64,000 nt of DNA. Source: Planctomycetes bacterium ADurb.Bin069. GTDB taxonomy: Bacteria; Planctomycetota; UBA8108; UBA8890; UBA8898. The stretch is taken from the NCBI GenBank assembly GCA_002070955.1, contig MWEK01000001.1, positions 250,310-314,309 on the forward strand, given 5' to 3'. The notes under the pieces are model-generated. The model was not told the DNA's origin and did not search any database. It was given only the letters and a program-made list of their open reading frames with translations. Shown here one piece after another: positions 26,886 to 34,985 of the stretch (within the stretch, counting starts at the first letter, position 1; each line of letters begins with the position of its first letter). The position numbers and the translations under genes are program-made.

Positions 26886-27536
26886 ATGCGACCTTTCGTT
26901 TCCACGCTTTTCTTCGGCGCGGCCGCGGGGCTCGTTCTCGCCGGCGCGGCGGGCGCCCCGGCGTTGCGCGCCCCCGCGACCCGCGGCGGCAAGACCCTCA
27001 GGGAATGCCTCGCGGCGCGGCATTCGACCCGTCAGTTCGCCCCCACGGAGCTGCCCGCCGGAGCTCTCGACCAGATCCTGTGGGCGGCGGACGGCATCAA
27101 CCGGGACGATGGCAAGCGCAGGACGCACCCTTCGGCCTTCGAGTGTTACCCCGTGGCGCTCTACGTCGTCGAACGGACGCGGATTTCGCGCTACGATCCC
27201 GCCGCCCACGAACTCGTTCCGCGGGAGGCGCCCGGCGCCGCGGAGGATTTCCGCGCCGCCATCCTCGGCCCGTCGTCCTTCGCCGCGGCGCCGGCGGTGC
27301 TCGTCTTGACGGTGAACCTCGCCGCCTTCCCCGACAAGGCGCCCGCGGCCATGCGTGCCGTCTGGGCCCACGCCGAATGCGGCGCCATCGGGCAGAACGT
27401 GTATCTGGCGTGCGCGGACCTCGGCCTCGGCACCGTCTTCGCGGCCGCGGGGAACCCCGAGAAGATCGCCGCCGCGCTCGGGTCGGCGGCGAACGAGGCG
27501 CCGGCCTACGTAATGCCCGTCGGAATGCCGCTCTGA
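26886..27536 (+). CDS. Exported nitroreductase-family protein
   Basis: FMN-dependent nitroreductase fold, 216 residues. After a signal peptide (MRPFVSTLFFGAAAGLVLAG) comes RHSTRQFAPTELPAGALDQILWAADG, the FMN-binding start, and later HAECGAIGQNVYLACADLGLGTV. This arrangement is like the SagB/ThcOx or short periplasmic nitroreductases common in Bacteroidota and Planctomycetota. Substrate unknown. GGGAGG lies 5 nt before ATG 26886, so it is the last gene of the NamZ transcript. A perfect 7-bp hairpin follows the stop directly. Confidence 0.82.
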   Translation: MRPFVSTLFFGAAAGLVLAGAAGAPALRAPATRGGKTLRECLAARHSTRQFAPTELPAGALDQILWAADGINRDDGKRRTHPSAFECYPVALYVVERTRISRYDPAAHELVPREAPGAAEDFRAAILGPSSFAAAPAVLVLTVNLAAFPDKAPAAMRAVWAHAECGAIGQNVYLACADLGLGTVFAAAGNPEKIAAALGSAANEAPAYVMPVGMPL

Positions 27537-27553
27537 GGGCGCCGACGGCGCCC
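27537..27553. terminator. Hairpin between convergent nitroreductase and ffh
   Basis: GGGCGCC-GAC-GGCGCCC immediately after the TGA of the nitroreductase gene. Perfect 7-bp stem, 3-nt loop, no T tract. Confidence 0.42.
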
Positions 27554-27571
27554 GTCCCCTCGGCGCGGCCC

Positions 27572-29089
27572 CTATCGCCCCCGCTTCTTGCGCCGGCGTT
27601 CTTCCTTGCGTTTCTTCCTGAGGGCCTGCTTGTCGATCTCGGGCTTGGCGGCGGCCTTGGCGGCCGGCCGCTTGCCATCGGCAAGCATGCTGTGCATCAT
27701 CTCCGAAAGGCGCTCGGGACGCATCATCTTCTTCAGGTTGGCCAGCGACTTCAGCTTGCCGAACGGCCCCCTGCCCCCCGCCTCGCTGAACTGGCCCACG
27801 ATCTTGCGCAATTGCTTGAACTGGCTCAGGAGATCGTTGACCTCGCTCATGCTCCGGCCGCTGCCCCGCGCGATGCGCTCGCGGCGGCTGGTGTTGAGGA
27901 TCTCGGGATTGCGGCGCTCCGCGCGGGTCATCGACTGCACGATGGCCTTGGCGCCCTTGATCTCCTCCTCGCTGTCCGGCAGGCCGTCGAGCTGGTGCCC
28001 GAGGCCCGGGACCATCCCGAGGATTTCCTTGAAGGACCCCATGCGCTGCACCCGTTCGATCTGATCGAGGAAGTCGTTCAAATCGAACTTGTCCTGGACC
28101 ATCTTCTCCAGGAGCCGCTCCTGCTCCTCGGCCGAGACCTGTTCCCTGGCCTTTTCCACCAGGGAGACGACGTCGCCCATGCCCAAGATGCGCGACGCCA
28201 TGCGGTCGGCGTGGAAGGGCTCGAGGCGGTCGAGGTGCTCGCCCACGCCGACGAAGCGGATCGGCTTGCCCGTGACGGCCTTGACCGACAGCGCCGCGCC
28301 GCCGCGCGCATCGCCGTCGAGCTTCGTCAGCACCACGCCGGTCAAAGCGAGCTGTTCGTCGAACGCCCGGGCGCTGCGCACGGCGTCCTGGCCCGTCATC
28401 GCATCGCACACCAGCAGGATTTCGTGGGGCGACACGGCGCGCGCGATCGCGCTCACCTCCCGCATCATCTGCTCGTCGATATGCAGGCGGCCGGCGGTGT
28501 CGATGATCGCCGTGTCGAGGTTCCGGGCCCGCGCCTCGGCCACGCCGCGCTCGGCGATCTGGACCGCCGTGCGGCCCTCCTCGCGCCACACCGGGATCGA
28601 AAGCTGGTCGCCGATCACCTGCAGTTGATCCACGGCCGCGGGCCGCTGGATATCCGCGGCCACGAGGAGAGGCGTGCGCCCGTCCTTGTCCCGCAGGTAC
28701 CGGGCGAGCTTGCCGCAGGTGGTCGTCTTGCCGCTTCCCTGCAGGCCCGCCATCACGATGACGGTGGGCGGCCGCTCGGCGCGCCGGACGACGAGCGCCG
28801 GCGCCTGCCCCGGCGCGGGCGCTCCGCCGCCCATCAGCTCCACCAGCTTCTTGTAGACGATGTAAACGAATTCCTGGCCGGAAGTGACGCCCTTGGTGAC
28901 CTGCGCCCCGAGCGCCTCGGACTTGATTCCCGCCAGGAACTCGGTGACGACGCCAATGGCCACATCGGCGCCCAAGAGCGCCGTGCGGATCTCCCCGAGC
29001 ACGGCGTCGATGTTGGCCGCGGTGATCCTCTGCCGCTGCCAGACGCGGCCGGCGATCTGTGCAAAACGTCTGCTTATCGCTTCAAACAT
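27572..29089 (-). CDS. ffh: Signal recognition particle GTPase Ffh
   Basis: Targets nascent membrane and secreted proteins to FtsY and SecYEG. 505 residues. N domain 1-90; G domain with GLQGSGKTTTCGKLARYL, DIQRPAAVDQL, IIDTAGRLHIDEQM and TKLDGDARGGAALS; M domain with GSFKEILGMVPG, then RRNPEILNTSRRERIARGSG, and a basic KKRKEERRRKK tail that binds 4.5S RNA. The RNA gene is not recognisable in the window. ATG 29089 lies about 55 nt beyond the predicted transcription start, and the leader contains a strong hairpin. It is convergent with the NamZ operon. Confidence 0.96.
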   Translation of the reverse strand: MFEAISRRFAQIAGRVWQRQRITAANIDAVLGEIRTALLGADVAIGVVTEFLAGIKSEALGAQVTKGVTSGQEFVYIVYKKLVELMGGGAPAPGQAPALVVRRAERPPTVIVMAGLQGSGKTTTCGKLARYLRDKDGRTPLLVAADIQRPAAVDQLQVIGDQLSIPVWREEGRTAVQIAERGVAEARARNLDTAIIDTAGRLHIDEQMMREVSAIARAVSPHEILLVCDAMTGQDAVRSARAFDEQLALTGVVLTKLDGDARGGAALSVKAVTGKPIRFVGVGEHLDRLEPFHADRMASRILGMGDVVSLVEKAREQVSAEEQERLLEKMVQDKFDLNDFLDQIERVQRMGSFKEILGMVPGLGHQLDGLPDSEEEIKGAKAIVQSMTRAERRNPEILNTSRRERIARGSGRSMSEVNDLLSQFKQLRKIVGQFSEAGGRGPFGKLKSLANLKKMMRPERLSEMMHSMLADGKRPAAKAAAKPEIDKQALRKKRKEERRRKKRGR

Positions 29090-29109
29090 GAGCTCACCAG
29101 GAACCCGCG

Positions 29110-29142
29110 GTTCCCGCGGCGGCGCGCCCGCCGCCGCGGAAC
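29110..29142 (-). promoter_or_regulatory. Strong hairpin in the ffh leader
   Basis: The left arm 29110-29124 and right arm 29128-29142 pair over 14-15 bp with one bulged C. The hairpin begins about 3 nt after the predicted transcript start and ends about 20 nt before the ATG. Confidence 0.45.
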
Positions 29143-29151
29143 GGAGCTCCG

Positions 29152-29157
29152 ATTGTA
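29152..29157 (-). promoter_or_regulatory. -10 box of ffh
   Basis: TACAAT on the minus strand. The -35 is weak (TTTCGC at 18 nt). Confidence 0.45.
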
Positions 29158-29229
29158 CCCTCTAGAGGACCACCCGCGAAAGCCGGACCCTTGCGGCCGG
29201 CGGGCGCCTCGTCCCGCTCCGGCTCTTCT

Positions 29230-30591
29230 TCAGGGCGCCGCCGCGATCTGCAGGTACTCGCCCAGTCTCTCGCGCAGTTCCGGGCTGGCGTCGGGCACCA
29301 GGGACAGCAGCGCGGAATCCGCCTCGACCGGCACGCGCTCGATTTGGGCGCCGAGCCCCTTCAAGCTCTCCTCGATGCGGTGATACCCGCGGTCAATATG
29401 GTAAACCCGGTTGATCTCGGTCATGCCGTTGGCCACCAGTCCCGCGAGGATCAGGCACGCGCTCGCGCGCAAGTCCGACGCCATCACCGGCGCGCCCGAC
29501 AGACGCTTGACTCCGTGGATGATGGCCAGGCTGCCTTCCTTGCGGACGTTCGCCCCCAGGCGGTTGAGCTCGGCCACGTGGATGAAGCGGTCCGGGTAGA
29601 TCTTCTCGGTGACGACGCTGATGCCATTGGCCAGGGACAGAAGCACCGTGATCTGGCTCTGAAGATCGGTGGGAAAGCCCGGATACGGCAGCGCCGTGAC
29701 ATCGACGGGGCGGAAATCGCCGTCGCTGGACACCTGCACGGCGTCGTCTTCGATCTGGAGGCACGCACCCGCGGATTCGAGCGCGTCGATCAGCGCCGCG
29801 AGGTGCTCGAACCGGGCGCCCTCCACCCGCACTTCGCCCGCGGTCAAAGCGGCGCCGATCATGAAGGTGCCGGCCTCGATTCGGTCGGGCATCACCCGAT
29901 ATTTGCAGCCGCGCAGTTCGCTGACGCCTTCGATGGCGACCACGGGCGTGCCCGCGCCCCTGATACCGGCCCCGCACGCGTTGAGGTACCTGGCCAGATC
30001 GGCGATCTCCGGTTCGCAGGCGGCATGTTCGATCACCGTGGTGCCGCGGGCCAGGGCGGCCGCCATCATGACATTGGCCGTGCCGGACACCGTCGATCCG
30101 CTTGCCCCGCCCAGGTAGATGCGCCGCCCGGTCAGGTGCGGCGCCTCCGCGCACACGTACCCCCCCTCGTTTCTGATTTCCGCGCCGAGGGCGAGCATGC
30201 CCTTTAGGTGCAGGTCGATGGGCCGCACCCCGATGTTGCACCCGCCCGGCCGCGACACCCGCGCCCGGCCGCGCTTGGCCAGGAGCGGCCCCAGGGCGTA
30301 GATCGAGGCTCGCATCTTGCGCACGAGATCGTACGGCGCCTCGAAGCCGTCCTCCCGGAGAACCTCCAACTCCAGGGCTCCGTCGGGGCGGCGCTCCCAT
30401 TTGACGCCCAACGTGCTCAGCAGTTCCAACGTGCTGGTCACGTCCCGCAGCGGCGGAACGTTTTCCAGCACGGTCCGGCCCCGGGTGAGGAGGACGGAGT
30501 ACAGGATGGGCAGCGCGGCGTTTTTCGAACCGTGGACTCTAACGGTCCCGCTGAGCGGCGTCCCGCCGTGAACGCAGAACTTCTCAAGCAC
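29230..30591 (-). CDS. murA: UDP-N-acetylglucosamine 1-carboxyvinyltransferase
   Basis: First committed step of peptidoglycan synthesis: transfers enolpyruvate from PEP to UDP-GlcNAc in the cytoplasm. 453 residues. K23-N24 lie in VHGSKNAALPIL, and catalytic C118 is in RPGGCNIGVRPIDLH. The cysteine means the enzyme should be fosfomycin-sensitive, unlike the Asp variants. PDRIEAGTFMIGAALTAG and YPGFPTDLQSQITVLLSLA are further signatures. The start is GTG 30591 with GGCGGAG upstream, 42 bp after prmC on the same strand. It is direct evidence that this organism makes peptidoglycan. Confidence 0.96.
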   Translation of the reverse strand: MLEKFCVHGGTPLSGTVRVHGSKNAALPILYSVLLTRGRTVLENVPPLRDVTSTLELLSTLGVKWERRPDGALELEVLREDGFEAPYDLVRKMRASIYALGPLLAKRGRARVSRPGGCNIGVRPIDLHLKGMLALGAEIRNEGGYVCAEAPHLTGRRIYLGGASGSTVSGTANVMMAAALARGTTVIEHAACEPEIADLARYLNACGAGIRGAGTPVVAIEGVSELRGCKYRVMPDRIEAGTFMIGAALTAGEVRVEGARFEHLAALIDALESAGACLQIEDDAVQVSSDGDFRPVDVTALPYPGFPTDLQSQITVLLSLANGISVVTEKIYPDRFIHVAELNRLGANVRKEGSLAIIHGVKRLSGAPVMASDLRASACLILAGLVANGMTEINRVYHIDRGYHRIEESLKGLGAQIERVPVEADSALLSLVPDASPELRERLGEYLQIAAAP

Positions 30592-30633
30592 GTTCTCCGC
30601 CTTTCTCTTCCGCCGGCCGGAGTCCGCGGCGCG

Positions 30634-31536
30634 TCACGCGTCCGCTTCCACCACCGCGACGACCACGCGCGGCACCCCCGCGAGATCCTTCTTCACCGCC
30701 ACTTCGCGATAGCGCGCGCGCGCGGCCAGCGCGCACGCGCGATCGGACTGGCCGCGGCCGATCTCGCAGACAACCGCGCCCGGCCGCGCTAGGACCCGCA
30801 GGCCCTCGACGAGAAGCCGCTCCACAGCTTCCAGGCCATCCGGTCCCGCGCCGCGCAAGGCGATCTCCGGCTCGTACCTCTTCACCTCCTCGGGCAGCTC
30901 GTCCCACGCGTCGGGCCCGACGTACGGCGGGTTGCTGACGAGCACATCGAACGGCCCGGCCTCCGCCAGGGGCGCCAGCATGTCCCCCCGGACGAACCGG
31001 ATGCGCTCGGCTAACCCTAACGCCCGCGCGTTCTCCTCCGCCACCGCGAGGGCCGCCTGAGAAACATCGCTGGCCCAGATTGTACTTGTGGGCAAAGACT
31101 TTGCAAGAGCGCAGGCGATAATTCCCGATCCGGTGCCGATATCGGCGATGCGCGGCGAACGCAGGCCCAGGCGGGCCGCCACTTCGAGCACGGCCTCGAC
31201 GGCGTGCTCGGTCTCCGGCCGCGGCACCAGCACGTCCGGCGTCACCTTGAACCGCAGGGACCAGAACTCCCGCTCGCCGAGAATGTACGCCGTCGGCTCG
31301 CCGGCCCCGCGGCGGGCGACAAGCCCCCGCAAGGCCGCTAGTTCCTCTTTTTCGAGGAGCTTGTTCCAGTCGACGTAGAGCCGCAGGCGCGTGCAGCTTA
31401 GCACGCGGGCAAGCAGAAGCTCGGCATCGAGGCGCGGCGCGCCCGCCCCCTTGCCGCGGAAATAGTCCTCGCACCAGCGGATGACCCGCCCCACGGTCCA
31501 CGGCTGCTCGTGCTCCGGGCGCTGTTCAGTGTTCAC
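30634..31536 (-). CDS. prmC: Release-factor glutamine methyltransferase
   Basis: Methylates the GGQ glutamine of RF1/RF2. 300 residues: N-terminal helical domain (1-100), then a class I methyltransferase with ADIGTGSGIIACALA for SAM and the diagnostic VSNPPYVGP for the glutamine substrate. VLVPRPETEHAVE is the family linker signature. GTG 31536 lies only 8 nt after a TATAAT box and lacks a Shine-Dalgarno, so the mRNA appears leaderless. It is followed by murA, a combination I infer to be one transcript. Confidence 0.94.
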   Translation of the reverse strand: MNTEQRPEHEQPWTVGRVIRWCEDYFRGKGAGAPRLDAELLLARVLSCTRLRLYVDWNKLLEKEELAALRGLVARRGAGEPTAYILGEREFWSLRFKVTPDVLVPRPETEHAVEAVLEVAARLGLRSPRIADIGTGSGIIACALAKSLPTSTIWASDVSQAALAVAEENARALGLAERIRFVRGDMLAPLAEAGPFDVLVSNPPYVGPDAWDELPEEVKRYEPEIALRGAGPDGLEAVERLLVEGLRVLARPGAVVCEIGRGQSDRACALAARARYREVAVKKDLAGVPRVVVAVVEADA

Positions 31537-31544
31537 GGGGCGCC

Positions 31545-31550
31545 ATTATA
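31545..31550 (-). promoter_or_regulatory. -10 box 8 nt before prmC
   Basis: A perfect TATAAT on the minus strand. The best -35 options are TTTCAA (16 nt) or TTGTTT (19 nt). The gap to the GTG start is 8 nt. Confidence 0.5.
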
Positions 31551-31596
31551 CCCGGGCGGAGGAACCTTGAAACAAGCGCGGGCGCCGGGAATCACA

Positions 31597-31625
31597 TTGA
31601 TCGCGCCGAGAACCCGCGGTACGAT
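31597..31625 (+). promoter_or_regulatory. Promoter of the first dockerin gene
   Basis: TTGATC, 17-nt spacer, TACGAT. Leader is about 70 nt. Confidence 0.6.
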
Positions 31626-31655
31626 TGCCTATAGCTTTGATTTTACGCATTAGAA

Positions 31656-31667
31656 GAACGTTCGTTC
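31656..31667. promoter_or_regulatory. LexA-box-like GAAC-N4-GTTC motif
   Basis: GAACGTTCGTTC lies in the leader of the first dockerin gene. It fits GAAC-N4-GTTC, the core of Gram-positive-type SOS boxes, but a dockerin gene is an unlikely SOS target. GTTCG and CGAAC immediately downstream could also form a small hairpin. Confidence 0.2.
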
Positions 31668-31701
31668 GGCTTTTCGAACCTTAGGCGAAAGGAGCACGCC
31701 C

Positions 31702-33681
31702 ATGAAAGTCAAGATACCGGTCCTGTGCCTAGCGGCCGCGGCCATGCTTGCGTCGCCGGCCTTGTGCGCGGAGTTCCTCGAGGACTTCGAGGCCTACGAA
31801 GCCGGCTCCCCCATCGCGGAGCAGTCCGCGTGGACCACCTGGGATGCGAACCCTCTCGCCGACACAATCGTCACCGACGAGGAGGCATACAGCGGCGAAA
31901 AAAGCCTGCTCCTTACGGGGAGCTGCGACATCGTCCGCATCTTCAGGACGGTCTCCTACGGGATGTGGACGGTCAAGGCCCAGGTGTTCGTCTCGTCGGA
32001 ACAGGCGGGAGTCACGTATTTCCTCCTTCTCAACACGTACAACCACAACGGGCCGTACAACTGGTCCGTCCAACTCGGCATGGACCCCGCCAAGGGGACC
32101 ATCACCAGCGAGCTCAGCGGCCAACAAACCCTGCCCCTCGTCACGGACGACTGGGTCGAGATCGTCGTGGAATTGGACCTCGACAACAACCTGCACTCGA
32201 TCTACTACGACGGCCAGCCGCTGGCCGTCGGCGCGACGTGGACAACGGACGGGAAGCACGCCTTGGAGGCCATCGATCTTTACTCCGCCGACAACCCCGG
32301 AAACAAGACCTACATCGACGATGTCGAAGTGGGCACCGAGCTCTGCGTCCCCGTGGAGATCGTGCGAACGGGCGTGAGCACCGCGGGCACGACGACGCTC
32401 ATCGAGGGCGTCGAGGCGCCGGCGTACGGCCCCGGCGACACCCTCGCGGTAACGCTGACCATGAGCAGCGTCCGCGGCGACAAGATCGGCTGCCCTCCTC
32501 TGGGCGACGTGACCGTATCCGAGCACTTGCCCGAGGGCTGGACCGCGACGGAGATCTCCGACGGCGGCGTTTTTGACAACGGCGCGATCGTCTGGCGGAT
32601 TCCCGCGGCACAGCTCGCGCCGGGGCAGCTCACGTACAAGGCCTCCGGCCCCGTCACCCGCGCCACGCTGGGGATCTCGGGCACCATCGCCGAGAAGGGC
32701 AACGCCCTCATGACCCCCATCGGCGGAAATCCCATCCCCACCGCGCTCGGCGGTTTGAGCGCCGACGGCATGCTGCTTTCCTGGCTCCTCCTAGGGCCGT
32801 ACATGACCACCGGCACGGCGACGACGAAAAGCGCGGCGCTCATGAGCCGCGACTACCTCACCGACGGCGAGGACATTACCGAGGCGAGCGTCATGCCCGC
32901 CGACGGCGATGAGGTCGAGACGAATTATTCCAAAGCGGCCTCCCTCGGCCTCGCCGCCGCCAGCGGCCCGGGGATCAATCCCGGCGGTATCCCGCAGTGG
33001 TTCGCATGGCGCGACCGCGATGTTCAGGTGAATTTCGACGATGCGAAGCTCTTCGGCGCCGTCGACAACGTCATGGCCTACGCCGTTTGCTACGTTTGCG
33101 CCAAGGAGGACCTGGAGGCGCGGTTGGCCGCCGGCAGCGACGATTCGATTCAGATTCTCGTGAACGACAAGTCGGTTTGGATCAACGCCGTCGAGCGCGG
33201 CTGGCCCGGACTGGTGGATCTGGTCCCGGTCAGTTTCACGAAGGGCCGCAACCGCCTGATGGTCAAAGTGTTCGAGACCGGCGGCGGCTGGAACTTCGGC
33301 GTCTCGCTCACCGACGAGATCGGCGAGCCTTTCGACGATGACAGGGTGGTCATCACCCTCGATCCGGAGGGCTGCGGCACTCCCCCGCCGCTGGACACCT
33401 TCATGCGCGGCGACGCCAACGCCGATGGCAAGCTGGATATCGCCGACGCGGTCAGGGTTCTTGGATACCTTTTCGGCGGCGGAGCGACGACGCTCGATTG
33501 CCTCGATGCCGCCGATGCCAACGACGACGGCAAGCTGGACGTCGCCGATGCGGTCAAGATCCTCGGCCACCTTTTCGCGGCCACGGGCCCGCTGCCTCAG
33601 CCCTTCGGGGCCTGCGGCCCTGATCCCAGCGACGACGCGCTGGGCTGCGTCAAGTTCGCGCCTTGCGGGACGGGAATCTAG
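31702..33681 (+). CDS. Secreted protein with C-terminal dockerin-like EF-hand module (659 aa)
   Basis: A signal peptide (MKVKIPVLCLAAAAMLASPALCA) is followed by a concanavalin/LamG-like domain (about 22-215, beginning FLEDFEAYEAGSPIAEQSAW). A DUF11-like beta-sandwich (about 225-340; SEHLPEGWTATEISDGG) and a further beta-rich region (about 360-560) come next. The dockerin module is at about 572-630: two EF-hand loops, DANADGKLDIAD and DANDDGKLDVAD, separated by CLDAA. A Cys-containing tail (CGPDPSDDALGC) closes the protein, as in many planctomycete dockerins. No cohesin is visible in the window. Strong Shine-Dalgarno AAAGGAG. Confidence 0.85.
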   Translation: MKVKIPVLCLAAAAMLASPALCAEFLEDFEAYEAGSPIAEQSAWTTWDANPLADTIVTDEEAYSGEKSLLLTGSCDIVRIFRTVSYGMWTVKAQVFVSSEQAGVTYFLLLNTYNHNGPYNWSVQLGMDPAKGTITSELSGQQTLPLVTDDWVEIVVELDLDNNLHSIYYDGQPLAVGATWTTDGKHALEAIDLYSADNPGNKTYIDDVEVGTELCVPVEIVRTGVSTAGTTTLIEGVEAPAYGPGDTLAVTLTMSSVRGDKIGCPPLGDVTVSEHLPEGWTATEISDGGVFDNGAIVWRIPAAQLAPGQLTYKASGPVTRATLGISGTIAEKGNALMTPIGGNPIPTALGGLSADGMLLSWLLLGPYMTTGTATTKSAALMSRDYLTDGEDITEASVMPADGDEVETNYSKAASLGLAAASGPGINPGGIPQWFAWRDRDVQVNFDDAKLFGAVDNVMAYAVCYVCAKEDLEARLAAGSDDSIQILVNDKSVWINAVERGWPGLVDLVPVSFTKGRNRLMVKVFETGGGWNFGVSLTDEIGEPFDDDRVVITLDPEGCGTPPPLDTFMRGDANADGKLDIADAVRVLGYLFGGGATTLDCLDAADANDDGKLDVADAVKILGHLFAATGPLPQPFGACGPDPSDDALGCVKFAPCGTGI

Positions 33682-33700
33682 AAGCTCCGTAACCGCTTGA

Positions 33701-33724
33701 CTTTCCCCCTCTGCCGTGGGAAAG
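33701..33724 (+). terminator. Small hairpin downstream of the first dockerin gene
   Basis: CTTTCCC (33701-33707) and GGGAAAG (33718-33724), a 7-bp stem with a 10-nt loop. It lies 20 bp after the stop and just before a larger hairpin. Confidence 0.35.
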
Positions 33725-33725
33725 T

Positions 33726-33768
33726 GCTCGGGCGGTCGGGACGCCGGCGGCGCTCCGACCGCCCGAGC
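33726..33768 (+). terminator. Long perfect hairpin after the first dockerin gene
   Basis: GCTCGGGCGGTCGG (33726-33739) pairs perfectly with CCGACCGCCCGAGC (33755-33768), 14 bp with a 15-nt loop. There is no T tract. It could end the dockerin transcript or act in the leader of the next gene. Confidence 0.45.
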
Positions 33769-33872
33769 GCGCCCGCGGCGCGCGGGAACGGGTTACCGTC
33801 CGTCCCTTCCACCCCTCCCGCGAGGCCATTGCGCCGGTTGGACAAACGGCTTTCCCGAGGAGGATCCAGCGC

Positions 33873-34970
33873 ATGGCGGCAACCAAGACCATCGGCTTCG
33901 GCATCGTCGGGTGCGGCGTCATCGCCGATTTTCACGCCGAGGCTTTGCGCCACATGCGCGGCGTCCGCCTTCTGGCCTGCCACGACACGGTGCCCCAAAA
34001 CGCGGCGCGGCTCGCCGCCAAGCACCGGTGCGCCCCCTACTCCGATTTCAACCGTTTCCTCGCCCATCCCGGCCTCCGGGTCGTCACGATCGCCACGCCC
34101 TCGGGCCTTCACCTCGAGCCCGCCGTGGCCGCCGCGAAGGCCGGCAAGCACCTTCTGATCGAGAAACCCCTCGAGATCACCCTCGGGCGCTGCGACCGGA
34201 TCATTGCCGCCGCCGACAAGGCCGGCGTCCTCTTGGGAGGGATCTTCCCGAGCCGCTTCTCGGACGATCTTCTTACCCTCAAACGCGCCCTGGATCGAGG
34301 CCGTTTCGGCGCCATCGCCTTCGGCAGCGCGACGGTCAAGTGGTACCGCAATCAGGCCTACTACGACTCGGGCGCCTGGCGCGGCACGTGGGAGCTGGAC
34401 GGCGGCGGCTGCTTGATGAACCAAAGCATCCACACCGTGGACCTTCTCCAGTGGCTCCTGGGGCCCGTCGCCGAGATCCGCGCCATGACCGCGCTCCGGA
34501 CGCACAGGCGCATCGAAGTGGAAGACGTCGCCATCGCCTCGCTGCGTTTCCGGAGCGGCGCGCTGGGTTTGCTCCTGGGCTCGACGTCCGCCTACCCGGG
34601 GCTGCCGCGGAAGATCGAGGTCTACGGCGCGAAGGGCGGCGCCGCCTACACCGACGCGAGCCTGACCCGCTGGGACATGGCGGCCGCCACGGCCGAGGAC
34701 CGCCGCCTCGGCGCGCGCTGCGCCGCGTCCGAGACGGGCGCCGCCGGCGCCGCCGATCCCCGCGCCATCTCCTTCGTGCCCCACCAGCGCCAATTCGAGG
34801 ACTTCGTCAAGGCCCTGCGGGGCAAGGGCGCGATCGCCGTCGACGGCCGGGAGGCGCGCAAGGCGGTCGAGATCATAATCGGCGTGTACCTCGCCGCCCG
34901 GCGCGCCTCCGGCGTGCGTCTTCCGCTTGCCTTCAAGGGCAGTCCGCGGCCGGCCCGGGCCGGCCGCTGA
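33873..34970 (+). CDS. Gfo/Idh/MocA-family oxidoreductase (cytoplasmic)
   Basis: 365 residues. The Rossmann motif is GFGIVGCGVIADFHAEAL, the family proline turn is TIATPSGLHLEPAVAAAKAGKHLLIEKP with the catalytic lysine, and ELDGGGCLMNQSIHTVDLLQWLLG is the conserved active-site/dimer segment. It is probably a dehydrogenase for a sugar or nucleotide sugar. GAGGAGG precedes ATG 33873. It stands alone between two dockerin genes and is the third family member in the window. A 22-bp palindrome overlaps its last codons. Confidence 0.9.
   Translation: MAATKTIGFGIVGCGVIADFHAEALRHMRGVRLLACHDTVPQNAARLAAKHRCAPYSDFNRFLAHPGLRVVTIATPSGLHLEPAVAAAKAGKHLLIEKPLEITLGRCDRIIAAADKAGVLLGGIFPSRFSDDLLTLKRALDRGRFGAIAFGSATVKWYRNQAYYDSGAWRGTWELDGGGCLMNQSIHTVDLLQWLLGPVAEIRAMTALRTHRRIEVEDVAIASLRFRSGALGLLLGSTSAYPGLPRKIEVYGAKGGAAYTDASLTRWDMAAATAEDRRLGARCAASETGAAGAADPRAISFVPHQRQFEDFVKALRGKGAIAVDGREARKAVEIIIGVYLAARRASGVRLPLAFKGSPRPARAGR
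34946..34967. terminator. 22-bp perfect palindrome at the 3' end of the Gfo gene
   Basis: GCGGCCGGCCC is followed immediately by its reverse complement. It covers the last coding codons, 19 bp before the end of the convergent dockerin gene. It may terminate both. Confidence 0.35.
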
Positions 34971-34985
34971 TTCCCCACCGGCCGG

